Below, in pieces: positions 34,799-45,606 of a stretch of DNA of 64,000 bases. The position numbers and the translations under genes were made by a program. This stretch comes from Sitta carolinensis (taxonomy: Eukaryota; Chordata; Aves; Passeriformes; Sittidae): positions 113,035,108-113,099,107 of the forward strand of contig CM063283.1 in the NCBI GenBank assembly GCA_032173965.1. Direction: 5' to 3'. The notes under the pieces were generated by a model. It was given only the letters and a program-made list of their open reading frames with translations. It ran no database searches and was not told the DNA's origin. Position 1 is the first letter of the stretch; every line of letters starts with the position of its first letter.

Positions 34799-34958
34799 AA
34801 GCCACCATCCCTGGAAGTGCTCAAGAAACGTGTGGATGTGGCACTTGAGGATGTGGTTTAATGGTGAACGTGGTGCTGCTGCTGGGTTGAGGGTTGGACT
34901 TGGTGATGTTAAAAGTCTTTCCCAACCTTTGGAATTCCACGATTCTCTGAAAAGCCCT
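34799..34958 (+). mobile_element. CR1 LINE fragment, 3' end
   Basis: Sense CR1 close to the classic avian consensus: ACCATCCCTGGAAGTGCTCA, AGAAACGTGTGGATGTGGCA, GTTGGACTTGGTGATGTTAA and TCTTTCCCAACCTTTGGAAT, ending CACGATTCTCTGA. It lies back to back with the antisense tail just to its left. Confidence 0.93.
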
Positions 34959-35047
34959 GTGGGTTTCTTCCTTATGGGCTCCTATTTGGAGAAGAGGAAA
35001 GAGAAAAGAGGTGGCAGGGAAATTAAGGAGATGGAGAAAACTGCCCA

Positions 35048-35105
35048 AAGGTTGGACTCCATAACCTTGGGGGCTTAAACTGAAACGATTCTGGGATTTT
35101 GTGAA
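35048..35105 (+). mobile_element. Degenerate CR1 3' tail
   Basis: GGTTGGACTCCATAACCTTG and ACGATTCTGGGATTTTGTGA resemble the last 60 bp of sense CR1 with the middle eroded. Confidence 0.5.
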
Positions 35106-35810
35106 ATGAGTCTGACACACAAACGGTGTGTGTTAAACCAGAGGGGGTTTGTGTGGGACAAGGAGCTCAGCAGGGCTTGCTGCTGGCTGTGGATTCCCCA
35201 CCCTGCAGCATCTCCTGGGGTTCCTGTGGGTCCTGCTGGGTGCTCTGGCTCAGGTGGAACTGATTTCCCTCCTGCTCTGCTACCCTCAGAAAGCCTCACT
35301 GAATTTATTTTCCCTAAGGTGAGCAAGGATAAGCCATCAAACAAGAGGAACCACGTGGGAATGAGTAACATGTTGAAGATCATGTTCCCATGAGGATGGG
35401 GCTTTTGTCTCTGTTTAATTTTTTTTTTTTTTCTTCACTGGGAAACCAGAAATAAAAATAATTTTTTTTTTTTCCTGAGAAAAGCAAGAAGCAAACTATG
35501 GTTACATTTCCTCCTTTTTGTTTCCTCAAGGAAGCACTTAGTCAGTCTGATTATTCACTGTGAGACATACCCTTAGCTTTCTTTGCATTCTAGGAAGGAA
35601 AATCTAACAAAGAAATAAATAAAGTGTGTGTTCATGTGTTCGTGTACACAGACACAGACACGTCTTATTTTTTTTTTCCAGATTTCTGGGCTTTCCCTCA
35701 CCTTGGTTCAGAGCATTTTCACTTCGAAAAAGGGAACTGGAAACAGCAATAATTTTACCTCTTGTAAATCTAAGGTAAGGTAACTTCCCATGTGTTCATT
35801 AGTCCAGGAT
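35106..35810. other. Single-copy sequence with T runs, no gene seen
   Basis: T runs at about 35419-35433 and 35462-35474. A 95-codon frame at 35106-35393 is unrecognised. Confidence 0.5.
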
Positions 35811-35831
35811 GAAAAGAAAAGAAAAGAAAAG

Positions 35832-35862
<31 letters not shown>

Positions 35863-35942
35863 GAAAAGAAAAGAAAAGAAAGAAAAGAAAAGAAAAGAAA
35901 AGAAAAAGAAAAAAGAAAAGAAAAGAGAAAAAAGAAAAGAAA
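35811..35942. repeat. (GAAAA)n microsatellite
   Basis: About 130 bp of pure purine with a dominant 5-bp unit and a few 4- and 6-bp slips. Gives Lys/Arg-rich (plus) and Phe/Ser-rich (minus) translations. Confidence 0.98.
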
Positions 35943-36250
35943 CCTTCTGGAGTTTGGTTATTTTCAAAGCAGTGAATAATGGTGATTTTACAATAAAAAA
36001 AAAAAAGTAACTTTATGTAATGGAGAAAAATCATGTATTTTATATAAATGTATATATTTATATATTAATATTAGTCCTGAGTTTGGTCCCATATCTCAGT
36101 AGCTGAAATGTCACATGTTGAAATCTGTGTAACCTCAAACAGGCTGTTGCTGTTACCAAACTTCAAATTGTGTTTGGCAACCCAGCTTTTGTCATTTCAA
36201 CACTAGAAGGACCATGGAAATGTTGACTGTATGGTTTTCTCCATGATTAA

Positions 36251-36253
<3 letters not shown>

Positions 36254-36293
<40 letters not shown>
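36254..36293. repeat. A homopolymer, 40 bp
   Basis: Forty uninterrupted A residues, followed by GAAAGA. Length is probably polymorphic and error-prone in assembly. Confidence 0.97.
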
Positions 36294-36295
<2 letters not shown>

Positions 36296-36349
36296 AAGAT
36301 TTTGTATTTATTTTTGCTGTGAACCATTTTTTCAAATCAGAATTGTTTC

Positions 36350-36369
36350 TTTTTTTTTTTTTTTTTTTT
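36350..36369. repeat. T homopolymer, 20 bp
   Basis: Twenty T residues 56 bp after the A40 run; together they could form a long A/T hairpin. Confidence 0.97.
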
Positions 36370-37260
36370 ACTACAGCTTTGGATTTTGCTTCTTCCCTCC
36401 CCCTTCATCCCATTCTGAGGAGCTGCTGCTAAAACCAAAGTTTTGCTTGAAAATGACAATTTTTATCAAGGTAGTTGAGGGAGGAGAAGAGCAGCCACTT
36501 GCAGCTGCTGTGGATGGGTGAGGGCTTGGTCCTCCAACACTTTGGCACACAAGCAACTCGAGATATCTAAGCAGCCACATCAAAAGGTCTCATAAAGTTC
36601 TTTATATGAACAAGTGTTTGCAGGATCGCTGTTCTAGTTCTGAGTCCTCTCGTGCTGCCCCATCTGTGAACCAGCAATGGTGCAGGAGTCATTAGGAAAA
36701 CACTCTGAAATTAATGAATTTGAAGCAGTATTTAAGAAATTGTCATTTGATGATGTCAGGGAAGAGGAGGAACGCTGGCCAACAACAATTGGTATTTTCT
36801 GTTTTCCACAAGAATGATAAAATCGAATATTTCAGAGATTAACCTGGGAAAGAGAGAAAGAGTTCTTAAACAGGAATAATCCTAAAAAGTGCTGCAAGAA
36901 GGAAGGCAAAAAAATCTGTAGAGAAACGGTGGAAAATGCAATTAAAGGTGGAAAAAAATTGTCAAGAAACTCAGGGAATATGGGTAGGGTGATGTCCAGA
37001 GGGCTTCATGCTTCCTTTTTCATGCACCCCTTGTGCCTTCAGACAGATTTTTGGGTTGGTTTTCCCTGTAAAAGAGGAAGGGTTCTGCCCCTGTACACAG
37101 AGTCACTTCTGGGAAAGTCAGCCCCTGAACTTTTTGTTGAGACCTTAAAAGGGAAACCTTGGCCAGGCAGGTGCTGCCAGCAGAGCAGATTTTCCTCCTG
37201 AATTCTGCTTTTCCTCCTGTGCTTTAGTTGGTGTTGGGCTCCGTGCCTCGTGTCTCATAT
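36370..37260. other. Single-copy sequence, no gene seen
   Basis: No repeat or exon recognised. A 90-codon frame at 36929-37201 has no recognisable domain. Confidence 0.5.
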
Positions 37261-37300
37261 ATTTTGAGATGTTTTGAGATATTTTGAGATATTTTGAGAT
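37261..37300. repeat. 10-bp tandem repeat, four copies
   Basis: Four consecutive units of ATTTTGAGAT; the second has G for the first A. Confidence 0.97.
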
Positions 37301-37439
37301 CCGTGTGCTGGTGTTACTGGTGTGATGAGCCAGGTCCCACTGGGATCCTTCCCTGCTATTTGAGGGCTTGGCTTTTGTTTTGAAAGCTTTTTAAAAGATG
37401 CCACAGGACGCTCTTACTCTATTCACACACCGTTCATTC

Positions 37440-37957
37440 AGCTAAAGGCTTGGGCACACAGGCAATTCATTTACATTTAGCCATCACTTACGCAAAAATC
37501 CCTCATAAATTAAAAGATGCAGTGGTGTAAAACGTTGTTACCCCGGTTTGTTTTCTTCTAATTATTTATTCAGTTATTTTACAATTTTTTTCCTGTTTAT
37601 ACTGCCCTCATGATAGCAAGTGCTTACAGTGCCACCGTCTGGTTGAGTCAGCTGCTGTCTCCAGGCTCAGATTTTATCTTTAAATTAACTTTTTTCCTAT
37701 TAATATAAGAAAATCCAAGCCATTCTTGTGCTATTTCTAACACCCCTTTCTCTTATTTTCAGCTGTTGAGAACAGAAATTTGAAGAGAGCAGCTAAAATG
37801 ACTGGCACTAGGGAAGGATTTATATCACCATTATGGGGCATGAATAATTTAATTTCTCCACTTTGAAAACTGTGATTATTCATCTATGCTAATAATTTAG
37901 GATGAGTTCCCAGTTTTTAAATTGCTCTGTGTTTTGATCTTTATTTAATATCCTGGG
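37440..37957. promoter_or_regulatory. Candidate conserved non-coding DNA with an exon-like core
   Basis: Repeat-free AT-rich sequence with many TAAT cores (TTCTAATTATTTATTC, GCTAATAATTTAGG). Within it, the strong acceptor TTTCTCTTATTTTCAG (ending 37762) precedes 33 open codons read from the third base on, to TGA at 37864-37866. Both readings are pattern-based; neither is proven. Confidence 0.2.
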
Positions 37958-38030
37958 GATATGGTTTAGGGATGATGATGGTGAGAGTGGATGATCTTGC
38001 AGATCTTTTTCAACCTCAACGATTCTGTGG
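37958..38030 (+). mobile_element. CR1 3' tail fragment
   Basis: ATGGTTTAGGGATGATGATG, GTGGATGATCTTGCAGATCT and TTTTCAACCTCAACGATTCT match the last 70 bp of sense CR1. Confidence 0.75.
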
Positions 38031-38273
38031 CACAAAATTTTTCTGTGTGTATTTAGCCATTCCAAAAACGCCCTATTTTCCCCTGTGCTTCACTGATTCA
38101 GTTGAACAGGGCAATGAAATTACTGCGGATGATTTTTTTTTAATTTTATTTTTGAATTTCCAGCCTGAGCCTGCAGCTGCAAAAGCCACATTAACCATGA
38201 TTGGTTAATATATGGGACCAAGCCTGGAAAATAAGAAAATGGTGCTTGTGACACCATTCACTCAGGTGGGTCT

Positions 38274-38378
38274 GAGAGGGAAGAGAGGGAAGAGAGGGAA
38301 GAGATGGAAGAGAGGGAAGAGATGAGAGAGGAAGAGGGAAGAGAGGGAAGAGATGGAAGAGAGGGAAGAGAGGGAAGC
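38274..38378. repeat. Purine minisatellite (GGGAAGAGA)n
   Basis: About 105 bp with a 9-bp unit, GGGAAGAGA or TGGAAGAGA variants. One strand is almost wholly purine. The Glu/Gly/Arg-rich (plus) and Leu/Ser/Pro-rich (minus) frames are artefacts. Confidence 0.97.
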
Positions 38379-40029
38379 TCTGTAACAGGTGATTTGGGGG
38401 CACTCTTAGCAAGTGAGTGTCCAAACAGGCTGAGCTGCTTTGTAATTCCCTTTGTTTTTTGGATGTTTTGCCATCCTGTGGGTACCACAGACACGATGCA
38501 GTTGGTAAAGGCAGGTCTGTGCCTGCTGTGCTGCCCGAGCTGGAATCCACCTGCTGCCAGCAGGGATCTCCCAGGGCTCAGCTGGCCTTGGCTTTCAGTC
38601 CCAGCAGTGGATTTGGGGATTTCAGTGCCTCTTCCCTGCTGCTCTTCCCTCTATTCCATCTTCACCACATGCCTGAAGTCACCCAGAACCCCTCCAGCAG
38701 CTGGGGGTGTTTGGTCCATAATGCTCAGGGAAGTTTTGGGGGTACAAAAGTGACTTAAACCCACTTTTGTCCTGTGGCCAAGAGGCAAAACTCTGCCTGC
38801 TGCTTTCTTGGACCCTGCCTTCACCTTTGGAGAGCCTCGAGGAGGAGACAAAGGCAGGAGCAGATGCTGGCTCAGCCTGCAGTCCATTTCTTTGACCCCC
38901 TTTACTTTGCAGGGTCCTGCTTGGTTCTCCCATGGGATGGGCTGGCAATGTTCTGCTGCCTCTCCCAAAGCTGGGAAAAGCATTCAGGGGTTGCTTGACC
39001 CTTTTGTGCTTGGCACAGAGCACAGGCCTGTGAGGTGGCCACTGGAGGACACAAACCCAGGGATGTGACCCCAGGGCCTCCCCGTTCCTTCTCAACAGCT
39101 CTTAGTTGTGAAGGTGCCACAAGCAATTACCAATTTTATAGGATACTTGAGTGAAACGTTTTCAGAGGGGGAGATGTGGGTAATCTCTGGGCCCCGAGGA
39201 GTTGTTCCATTTTTAATTGTGTGTTTTAGGGTCCGTGGGGCTCTGATATTTCAAGTTCTGTGCAAACAGTGAGCACACTGCCATCATTGTGTTCCCCTGC
39301 TCGGGGCTGGTGGCTGAATTACCTCATGATAGGCGTTTTAAGCTTTTTGGCCTCTTTCTTGGCCTCATATTTCAACACAGCACGTGAAAGGGATGAAGAA
39401 TGAGCTAAACCTCCCTCCTGATAGTTGCAGAGTTATGGGCTATTTTATTTTTCATCCCATGCGTTTTCCTGCAACCTCTGGCTTTGCTGCAGCAATGCAG
39501 GCCAGGTGAGGATGGCACAGAGGGAGGGAGGTTCCCTCTGATGTCAGCACTTTGACTTACTTACCTTGCCCTAAAAAGGTGGAATTCTGCTTCTGTTTGC
39601 TGCAAACAAAGCAAAGGTGCCTTCCCCGGGGTCCCTCTCTGCTCAAGATCTGTTTGCAGAGTGTGGCACACACGTTCCCCTGGAAAGAAAACTCCTCTTG
39701 GTGTTTCCCTTCCTGCACAAAAGGCTTTGTACTGCTAAATGCCAGTCAGTTCATCACCCCAGAAATATTTTCCTCAGGCTGCAGCCCCTGGACTGTGTCA
39801 GTGCTGGTATCTCCTTCTTCAGCCAAGGGATGCCAAGGGCTGGGAATCACCACCCACAGCACTCAAAACCTGCCAGTGCTGGTGCCACCAGGGGCTGCAG
39901 CGGATCAGCCTCAGCCTTTTCAGCTTGTAAAGAGATTTTGGGATTCCCTGGTTGTGATTCTTCAGGAAATCAAAGGGAACTGGAGCTCCAGACACAGCCT
40001 GTCCCAGGCAGGGTTTACAAACAGCGCCA
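38379..40029. other. Single-copy sequence, no gene seen
   Basis: Several frames of 74-162 codons on both strands (38417-39126 and 39552-40040), none recognised. The openness tracks GC content. A strong minus-strand donor-like motif (GGTAAGTAAGTC) reads from 39566 but has no convincing exon. Confidence 0.45.
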
Positions 40030-40525
40030 GAGGAGGGTGATTGGTGGAGAATGGTGCCACATCCAACTGGAGGACAGTCACTCCTGGGATTCCCCCAGGT
40101 TCAGTCCCTGTAGGGATGATCTGGATGAGGAGATCAGGTACAGCCTCAGTAAATCCATGGATAGCTCTAATGTGGGCAGCAGGGTGGCTCTGCTGGGGTC
40201 AGGAAAGCTCTGCAGAGAGATCTGGCACTCTGGATCCATGGGCTGAGGCCAATGGAGTGAGGATCAATAAGGCCAAGTGCCAGGTCCTGCACTTGGCTCT
40301 GGTTGGAGCCCAGGGGGAATTTCCCTTTCCTGGCAAGGCTGGGCAGGGCTGGGCAGGGGCTGCCCAGGGAGGGTTGCAGTGCCCATCCCTGGAGGTGTCA
40401 CTGGAGGTGGCACTCAGAGCTCTGGGCTGGGGACAAGGTGGGGATGGGGCACAGCTGGGACTCCATGGGCTGGGAGGGCTTTTCCAGCCCCAGGAATTCT
40501 GGAATTCCATGATTCTGGGTGCAGC
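40030..40525 (+). mobile_element. CR1 LINE fragment including ORF2-terminal region
   Basis: Sense CR1 extending further 5' than most copies here. It has GGGATGATCTGGATGAGGAG, GGAAAGCTCTGCAGAGAGAT, GGCCAAGTGCCAGGTCCTGC and CACTTGGCTCTGG, a region that in CR1 lies at or near the end of the reverse-transcriptase ORF. After an internal gap it continues with GCCCATCCCTGGAGGTGTCA and the tail GGAATTCCATGATTCTGGG. It is not coding. Long overlapping open frames (39617-40246 and 40041-41264) run through it and are not genes. Confidence 0.88.
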
Positions 40526-40734
40526 AGAGGGTGGGAATCTCCCTGGGTTTCCCAGTGCACTCCCCAGGCAGGAGCAGTGTAGTGCCTGCAGGAGTGCAGG
40601 GAGGTGGCAGGGCAGGGTTCAGGTGAGGACAGAAATCAGCTCCAGGCTGAGCCCCTGCCCAGAGCCCTCAGCCCCTCCTGGCAGGAGCTGTGCAGAGCCA
40701 GCAGGGCCCCCTGAGCCTCCTGTGCTCCAGGCTG

Positions 40735-41005
40735 AGCCCCTGCCCGGCTCCCCCAGCCCCTGCTGGGGCTCCGGCCCTGCCCGGCTCCCCCAGCCCCTGC
40801 TGGGGCTCCGGCCCCTGCCCGGCTCCCCCAGCCCCTGCCCGGCTCCCCCAGCCCTGCCCGGCTCCCCCAGCCCCTGCCCGGCTCCCCAGCCCCTGCCCAG
40901 CTCCCCCAGCCCCTGCCCGGCTCCCCCAGCCCCTGCCCAGCTCCCCCAGCCCCTGCCCGGCTCCCCCAGCCCTGCCGGGGCTCCAGCCCCTGCCCAGCTC
41001 CCTCC
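40735..41005. repeat. GC-rich 20-bp minisatellite
   Basis: Unit CCCCAGCCCCTGCCCGGCTC, about 13 copies with single-base slips and TGCTGGGG or CCCAG variants. The C-rich plus strand and G-rich minus strand carry repeated GGGG runs, so G-quadruplex potential is high. Stop-free frames of 407 codons (plus, Pro/Ala/Leu) and 190 codons (minus, Gly/Gln) cross it and are composition artefacts. Confidence 0.96.
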
Positions 41006-42431
41006 CTCCCTGCCCAGCTCCAGCCCCTGCAGGGCTCTCCTGCAGCAGCCACAGCTGCACTCAGCCCTCGAGGGGCTCTCAGGGCCAGCACAGAGGGACA
41101 ATCCCTGCCCTGCTCCTGCTGCACACACAATCCCTGACCCAGCCCAGGGCCAGGGGCCTCTTGCCCCCCTGGGCACCCCAGGCTCGTGTCCAGCCCCTGT
41201 CCCAGCACCCCCAGGGCTCTCCCAGCTCTCCAGCCCCTCTGGCCCAGTGGGAATGAACAGATGAGATCTGAGACCTCACTCCACAGTTAAGGTCTGGAAG
41301 GGCTGGGGTCTTCACAGAATTTTTGAAGAGTTAATTTAATATTGAGAAAAAATAATTCTGTAAGAAGCTCTTGCAGCAGAAGACATTTCTACTGGGTGGC
41401 GAGTACAAACTCTGTTCTCTGTAGCACAGGTCAGCCCAAACACAAAAGTGAAGGTGGCTGCATGGAGCTGGAAAACTGTTCCATGCTGTCATCTGGAAGT
41501 GGTTGAAAGCAAAGTACCTAAAGATGAGGAGAGGATGAGAGACTTTGCTTCTGTTGGGTAATTAAAGAGGGAAAAAGCCTCACCACCATAAGAAGGAATG
41601 GGATAAATCCTGTCACAAAGAAGTTTCTTGCTGTGGTTATAAAAGTGTTCCCCTTTCACAAAAAGAAGCTTGTACTTCTAGGATCAAGTATGAACAGAGT
41701 TTAACTCTACAAAGATAATAAAAATACAAAAAATGACAGCAATCATAGAGGAAGAGTGGAGGAAGAGATAAAGGAGAACTTGGTATCATGTCCAGAAAAA
41801 GATTTAGAGAGCCTGTGTCCTCCCAAAGGGGCTTTAGCATATAATTAAAACCTTTAACATTGTCCTGACAACTCTATTGCTTGTATGGAGCTGACTGATA
41901 AGGCAATACTCTTAACTTTAGCACTGCTGTCTTTATAATTCTTTAAGACAAATGTAGTGGATCTTGAGAAGAATGGAGGAAAAAAAATTCCTGGATACCC
42001 TGAAATGCTTATTTTTAAAACACTGGAACCAGGAATTCTTTAAAAAAACATTAGAAGAGCCTACAGCTTTTCTCCCTTTCCCAAATCTGCTGCTGGAAAA
42101 CTTTTAATCAGATTTTTTTTTTTTTTGCTGCAAAACCTGCAGGGACAGAGCTGAGTGAGACTGAGAGAGCCTCTCTGGTGACTCGGGGTCTGGCTGGGCT
42201 GCCCTCAGCGGGGCTGCTGCCTTTTCTGGCTGGTTTTCAGCATGAGTAATGGTGTCACCGAGAGCCCATAAATCCCGGGTGATTTGCAGAGTGCCTGTCA
42301 CAGCGTTATCTCAAGAGCAGTGGCACTTTGCAGACCGTCCTGGGCTGGTGAGGAGGGGAGGCTCCTCCATCTGCCCCTGCAGTGGAGCTCTGCTCCAGCT
42401 CGTTGTGCTCCTTTACAGTGACATGGTATCG
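41006..42431. other. Single-copy sequence, no gene seen
   Basis: GC-rich to about 41270, then AT-rich. T run at about 42113-42126. No repeat family or exon recognised. Confidence 0.5.
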
Positions 42432-42622
42432 TCATCCCAGGAGGAATTTCTGCATGGAAAGGGTTGCTAAACACAGCAGAGAGCTGCCCAGGGAGGTTTA
42501 GAGTGCCCATCCCTGGAGGTGGCACTCAGAGCTCTGGGCTGGCTGACAAGGTGGGGATCAGGCACAGATTGGACTCAATAACCCTGGAGGTCTTTCCCAA
42601 CCTCAGTGATTCTGTGACTGTT
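42432..42622 (+). mobile_element. CR1 LINE fragment, 3' end
   Basis: Sense CR1: CATCCCAGGAGGAATTTCTG, GAGTGCCCATCCCTGGAGGT, GACTCAATAACCCTGGAGGT and CTTTCCCAACCTCAGTGATT, then CTGTGA. Confidence 0.92.
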
Positions 42623-43229
42623 GTGCCCATGATGTCCCTGGTGGTATAAGCTCAGGAGAAAAAGCTTCATTTACCACTTCCCAGTTTTTCTTTCCCATGA
42701 GAAGATTCATGGCAGAAAAGCTCCCCCAGCCTGGTGGGTACCTGAGCAATTAAATGAAGGCACTCGTGTGAGCGGTGCAGATGGGATATTCTTTGGAGAT
42801 ATTCTGTGATCAAAGCAGAGAAAGGAAAGAAAGATGAGAATGTTTGTTAATTACTGAATAAAGTAAACCTGAGGGTACTGCAATGAACAGGTAGAACATG
42901 TGTTTGTGGAGAAAGGCTCTATCCACTTCATATCCATCACTGAATATTTTCTGTTGTTCCATCACATTGCTTCCTGTTGTTCCTGGTGGGGAAACTAGAG
43001 GATAAATGAGATTGAGACATAAGGGGCTTTGTGGACAGCTCTGTGATTTATTGTGGGATTTATGGGCCAATGTCAGATTTCTTTTATGTCCCCCAGGAAG
43101 AGCAGAACTCAGAGGGCTGACAGGGCACAGCATTGTACAGGGATGCAGGCACCAAGGGAAGAGTTCTGGGCAGGTAGCAGGAACTGCAAAGTATAAACCA
43201 CTTCTCTCTAAAGTACTGGAATGGCAGTG
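42623..43229. other. Single-copy sequence, no gene seen
   Basis: Nothing recognised between two CR1 copies. A minus-strand frame at 42810-43133 has no domain I know. Confidence 0.5.
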
Positions 43230-43445
43230 AAAGAATCATACAATGGTTTGGGTAGAAAGGGATCCCAAAAATCATTAGAGACATCACCCTGCCCTGGCAG
43301 GGACCCCTCCCACTGTCCCAGGCTGCTCCAGCCCCAGTGTCCAGCCTGGCCTGGGGCACTGCCAGGGATCCAGGGGCAGCCACAGCTGCTCTGGGAATTC
43401 TATTCCAGGGCCTGCCCACCCTCCCAGGGAAGGATTTAAAAGGGA
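43230..43445 (-). mobile_element. CR1 LINE fragment, 3' end, reverse
   Basis: Antisense CR1: AATCATACAATGGTTTGGGT, CCCTGCCCTGGCAGGGACCC, CAGCCCCAGTGTCCAGCCTG and CTGCCAGGGATCCAGGGGCA, then CTGCTCTGGGAATTCTATTC. Same subfamily as the 24.3 and 61.5 kb copies. Confidence 0.93.
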
Positions 43446-45606
43446 GATGTAAAAATCAAGATAGGTTAGGCTGGAAATTGTCAACAGTTTAGCCTTTTAC
43501 TACAGTAACCAGCAGTTTGTAAGCCCTTATAATTTACTTAATAAGTTTTCTGTGGATTGGAGATTAAGCTTTCATCTGTCCACCTGTTATAATTACTTAG
43601 CAGTAATTCAGTCCCTAATGTTCAGTCCACATATATTGTGGAATGAAATACACTGTGGAATAAAACCACACAGCCCTCAGGTCGCAGTTTCCATCTATTG
43701 TGAAGAAAATGTGAGATCTTTCCCTCACAGATGTGGGAAAAGAGTTTTCCCAGGTTATAATTGGGAATACAGCAGAACAAAACCCAGTAAACTGCAGATC
43801 AGCTATTCAGTGTCAGAAAGGGAAAAAACCCACCCTGGCTCTTTTGACTCAGTCCAGTATTCTGTCTAACTGTGATAAGGTGCTAGTCTTGCTTTAACTA
43901 CTACTGGGCAGCCAGCAGCTCTTCACAGGAAGAACAATATTATTTGACATTTCTTAAGATATCCAATGGCAAGTTTAGAGAAAAATATGATACTTGACTG
44001 TGCATGGATATGAAGTTGTGGTCTTGCACAAATATGTGATTCTACAATGTCACAGTGAATCTGAGTGTGTGGGTAAGAGAAACTCAGTAGCTAATTTTCC
44101 AAAGTCATTCCTTCTGGTTTCTTTTAATTGAATCCAAATTCATCTTCAGATGTCACTCTGTAAAATTCTGAATTAGACTGTTATTAGGCCACTATAAATA
44201 AACTCAAAAAGGCTCAACTTTCGAGTACATTTTATAATCACACAAGAACTGCCTGATTGCTGTGATTCATGGAAGAGACAAAGGTGTGCTTCTGCTCCTC
44301 AGAAATGAGGATTGTGTTGATCATATTTTCAGATGTGTAACCTGCAGTGAAAAGAAAAAAAATAACTTTGTTTCTTTTTTCATCATCTACTTTCTGGGTA
44401 GGAGGGGCTTCCCACCTTCCAACGTGACCCCGTTTGGTTTCGCTCCATCAGATTTCTCGGTATGTGACACAGGGGAGGCCTTCAGAATTCTCCTGAACAC
44501 AAATTTCTGTTGCCTCTTCTGACTAATCAGGGAGTTTTCAGATTTACTAATCATTTCTCTTTTAGGTTGTTCCGTTGATTTCAAACAAGTTTCCCCTAAA
44601 GTTGTGCTCGATTTCCAGGTCTCTTTATTTTTTTAATTTTTAATGCCGGAATGCTCAGAGGTAGGATCCCAATCCATGAGAGATTGAGAGGGCCTTGAGA
44701 GCAGGTCTGGGTGTCCAGCCAGGCTTTGCCTCCATCTATACCACCACAGCAGCACAGACTCAAGCCACCCCAATAAAGTTTTAAGTTATTAAGCTATAAC
44801 CTTCCTAAATACAAAGTGATGTCTCCAATGATGCCATCGAAAGTTCATTATCCCAAATGAATGTGATTTACAACCCGCCTGTTTTTTTTTAAACTAAATA
44901 ACCTTTGATTACTGGGTTTAAACTTCACAAGTCTGAGAAATCCATCAGCTATTTTTCTCAGAAGCTGCTCAGGATGCCCTGAAATCTGGTCGTTGTGGTC
45001 TCTCAAAACCATTGTGCTTTGTTCTGTGTTAATTTCCTCATACATTTGCAGAATAATGTAAGAAATGTGAAGGATGCGATCTTTGTCTCCCTTAATGGGT
45101 GTTCCCGCAGATGGCAGAAATTGTCCTGTATTCTATTCATGAATTTTGTATTACCTGCAAGCTCTGTGATCTCTGCACAAGTGCTCTTAACCCTGTTCAA
45201 GAAACTTCAAAGAATGAAAGCAATGTTTCCTTATAGACTACATTGAGCAGAGATTTATTAACAACTTTTGGTTGTAAATCCTGTATTTCTCAGAAGAAAT
45301 GGAACCCTCCACTGGGTTGTGGAGGGGCAAGTTGCTCTGGAAAACAGTAGTTTGAATATGGTGGGGTTTTTTCCATTTTGATTCATTCAAATGCCTGTGA
45401 GAACATTTATTCCTTCAATGACAAGTTAAAACATGGGAAATATTTAATCATAAATACATGTTGTGTCTTCAGAGCCCAAAACCTCTGTGTAATCTCAAAC
45501 ATTTATTACAAAGCGCACTACAAGACACACCACCTTCTAATTTAAATTAATGTTATCCCTACCATACCATTTTAAAAGTTCTAAACAGGGGAACAAACCT
45601 GTTCTT
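43446..45606. other. Single-copy sequence, no gene seen
   Basis: AT-rich. Frames at 43552-43869, 44262-44522 and 44995-45246 are unrecognised. No repeat family or matched splice sites. Confidence 0.5.

Noticed and set aside
35708..36034. 108-codon Phe/Leu-rich membrane-like frame
   Set aside because: Reverse-strand translation of the GAAAA microsatellite.
39560..39600. Minus-strand microexon suggested by a strong GTAAGTAAG donor
   Set aside because: The putative exon would be about 35 bp with an ordinary acceptor. Such motif pairs are expected by chance in a window this size.
40619..41208. Minus-strand Gly/Gln-rich frames of 130-190 codons, collagen-like at first glance
   Set aside because: Reverse strand of the same minisatellite. 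There is no true Gly-X-Y triplet register across the array, and slips in unit length break any periodicity.
39617..41264. Plus-strand frames of 209 and 407 codons
   Set aside because: They cross a CR1 fragment and then the 20-bp GC-rich minisatellite. The Pro/Ala/Leu composition follows directly from the repeat unit.
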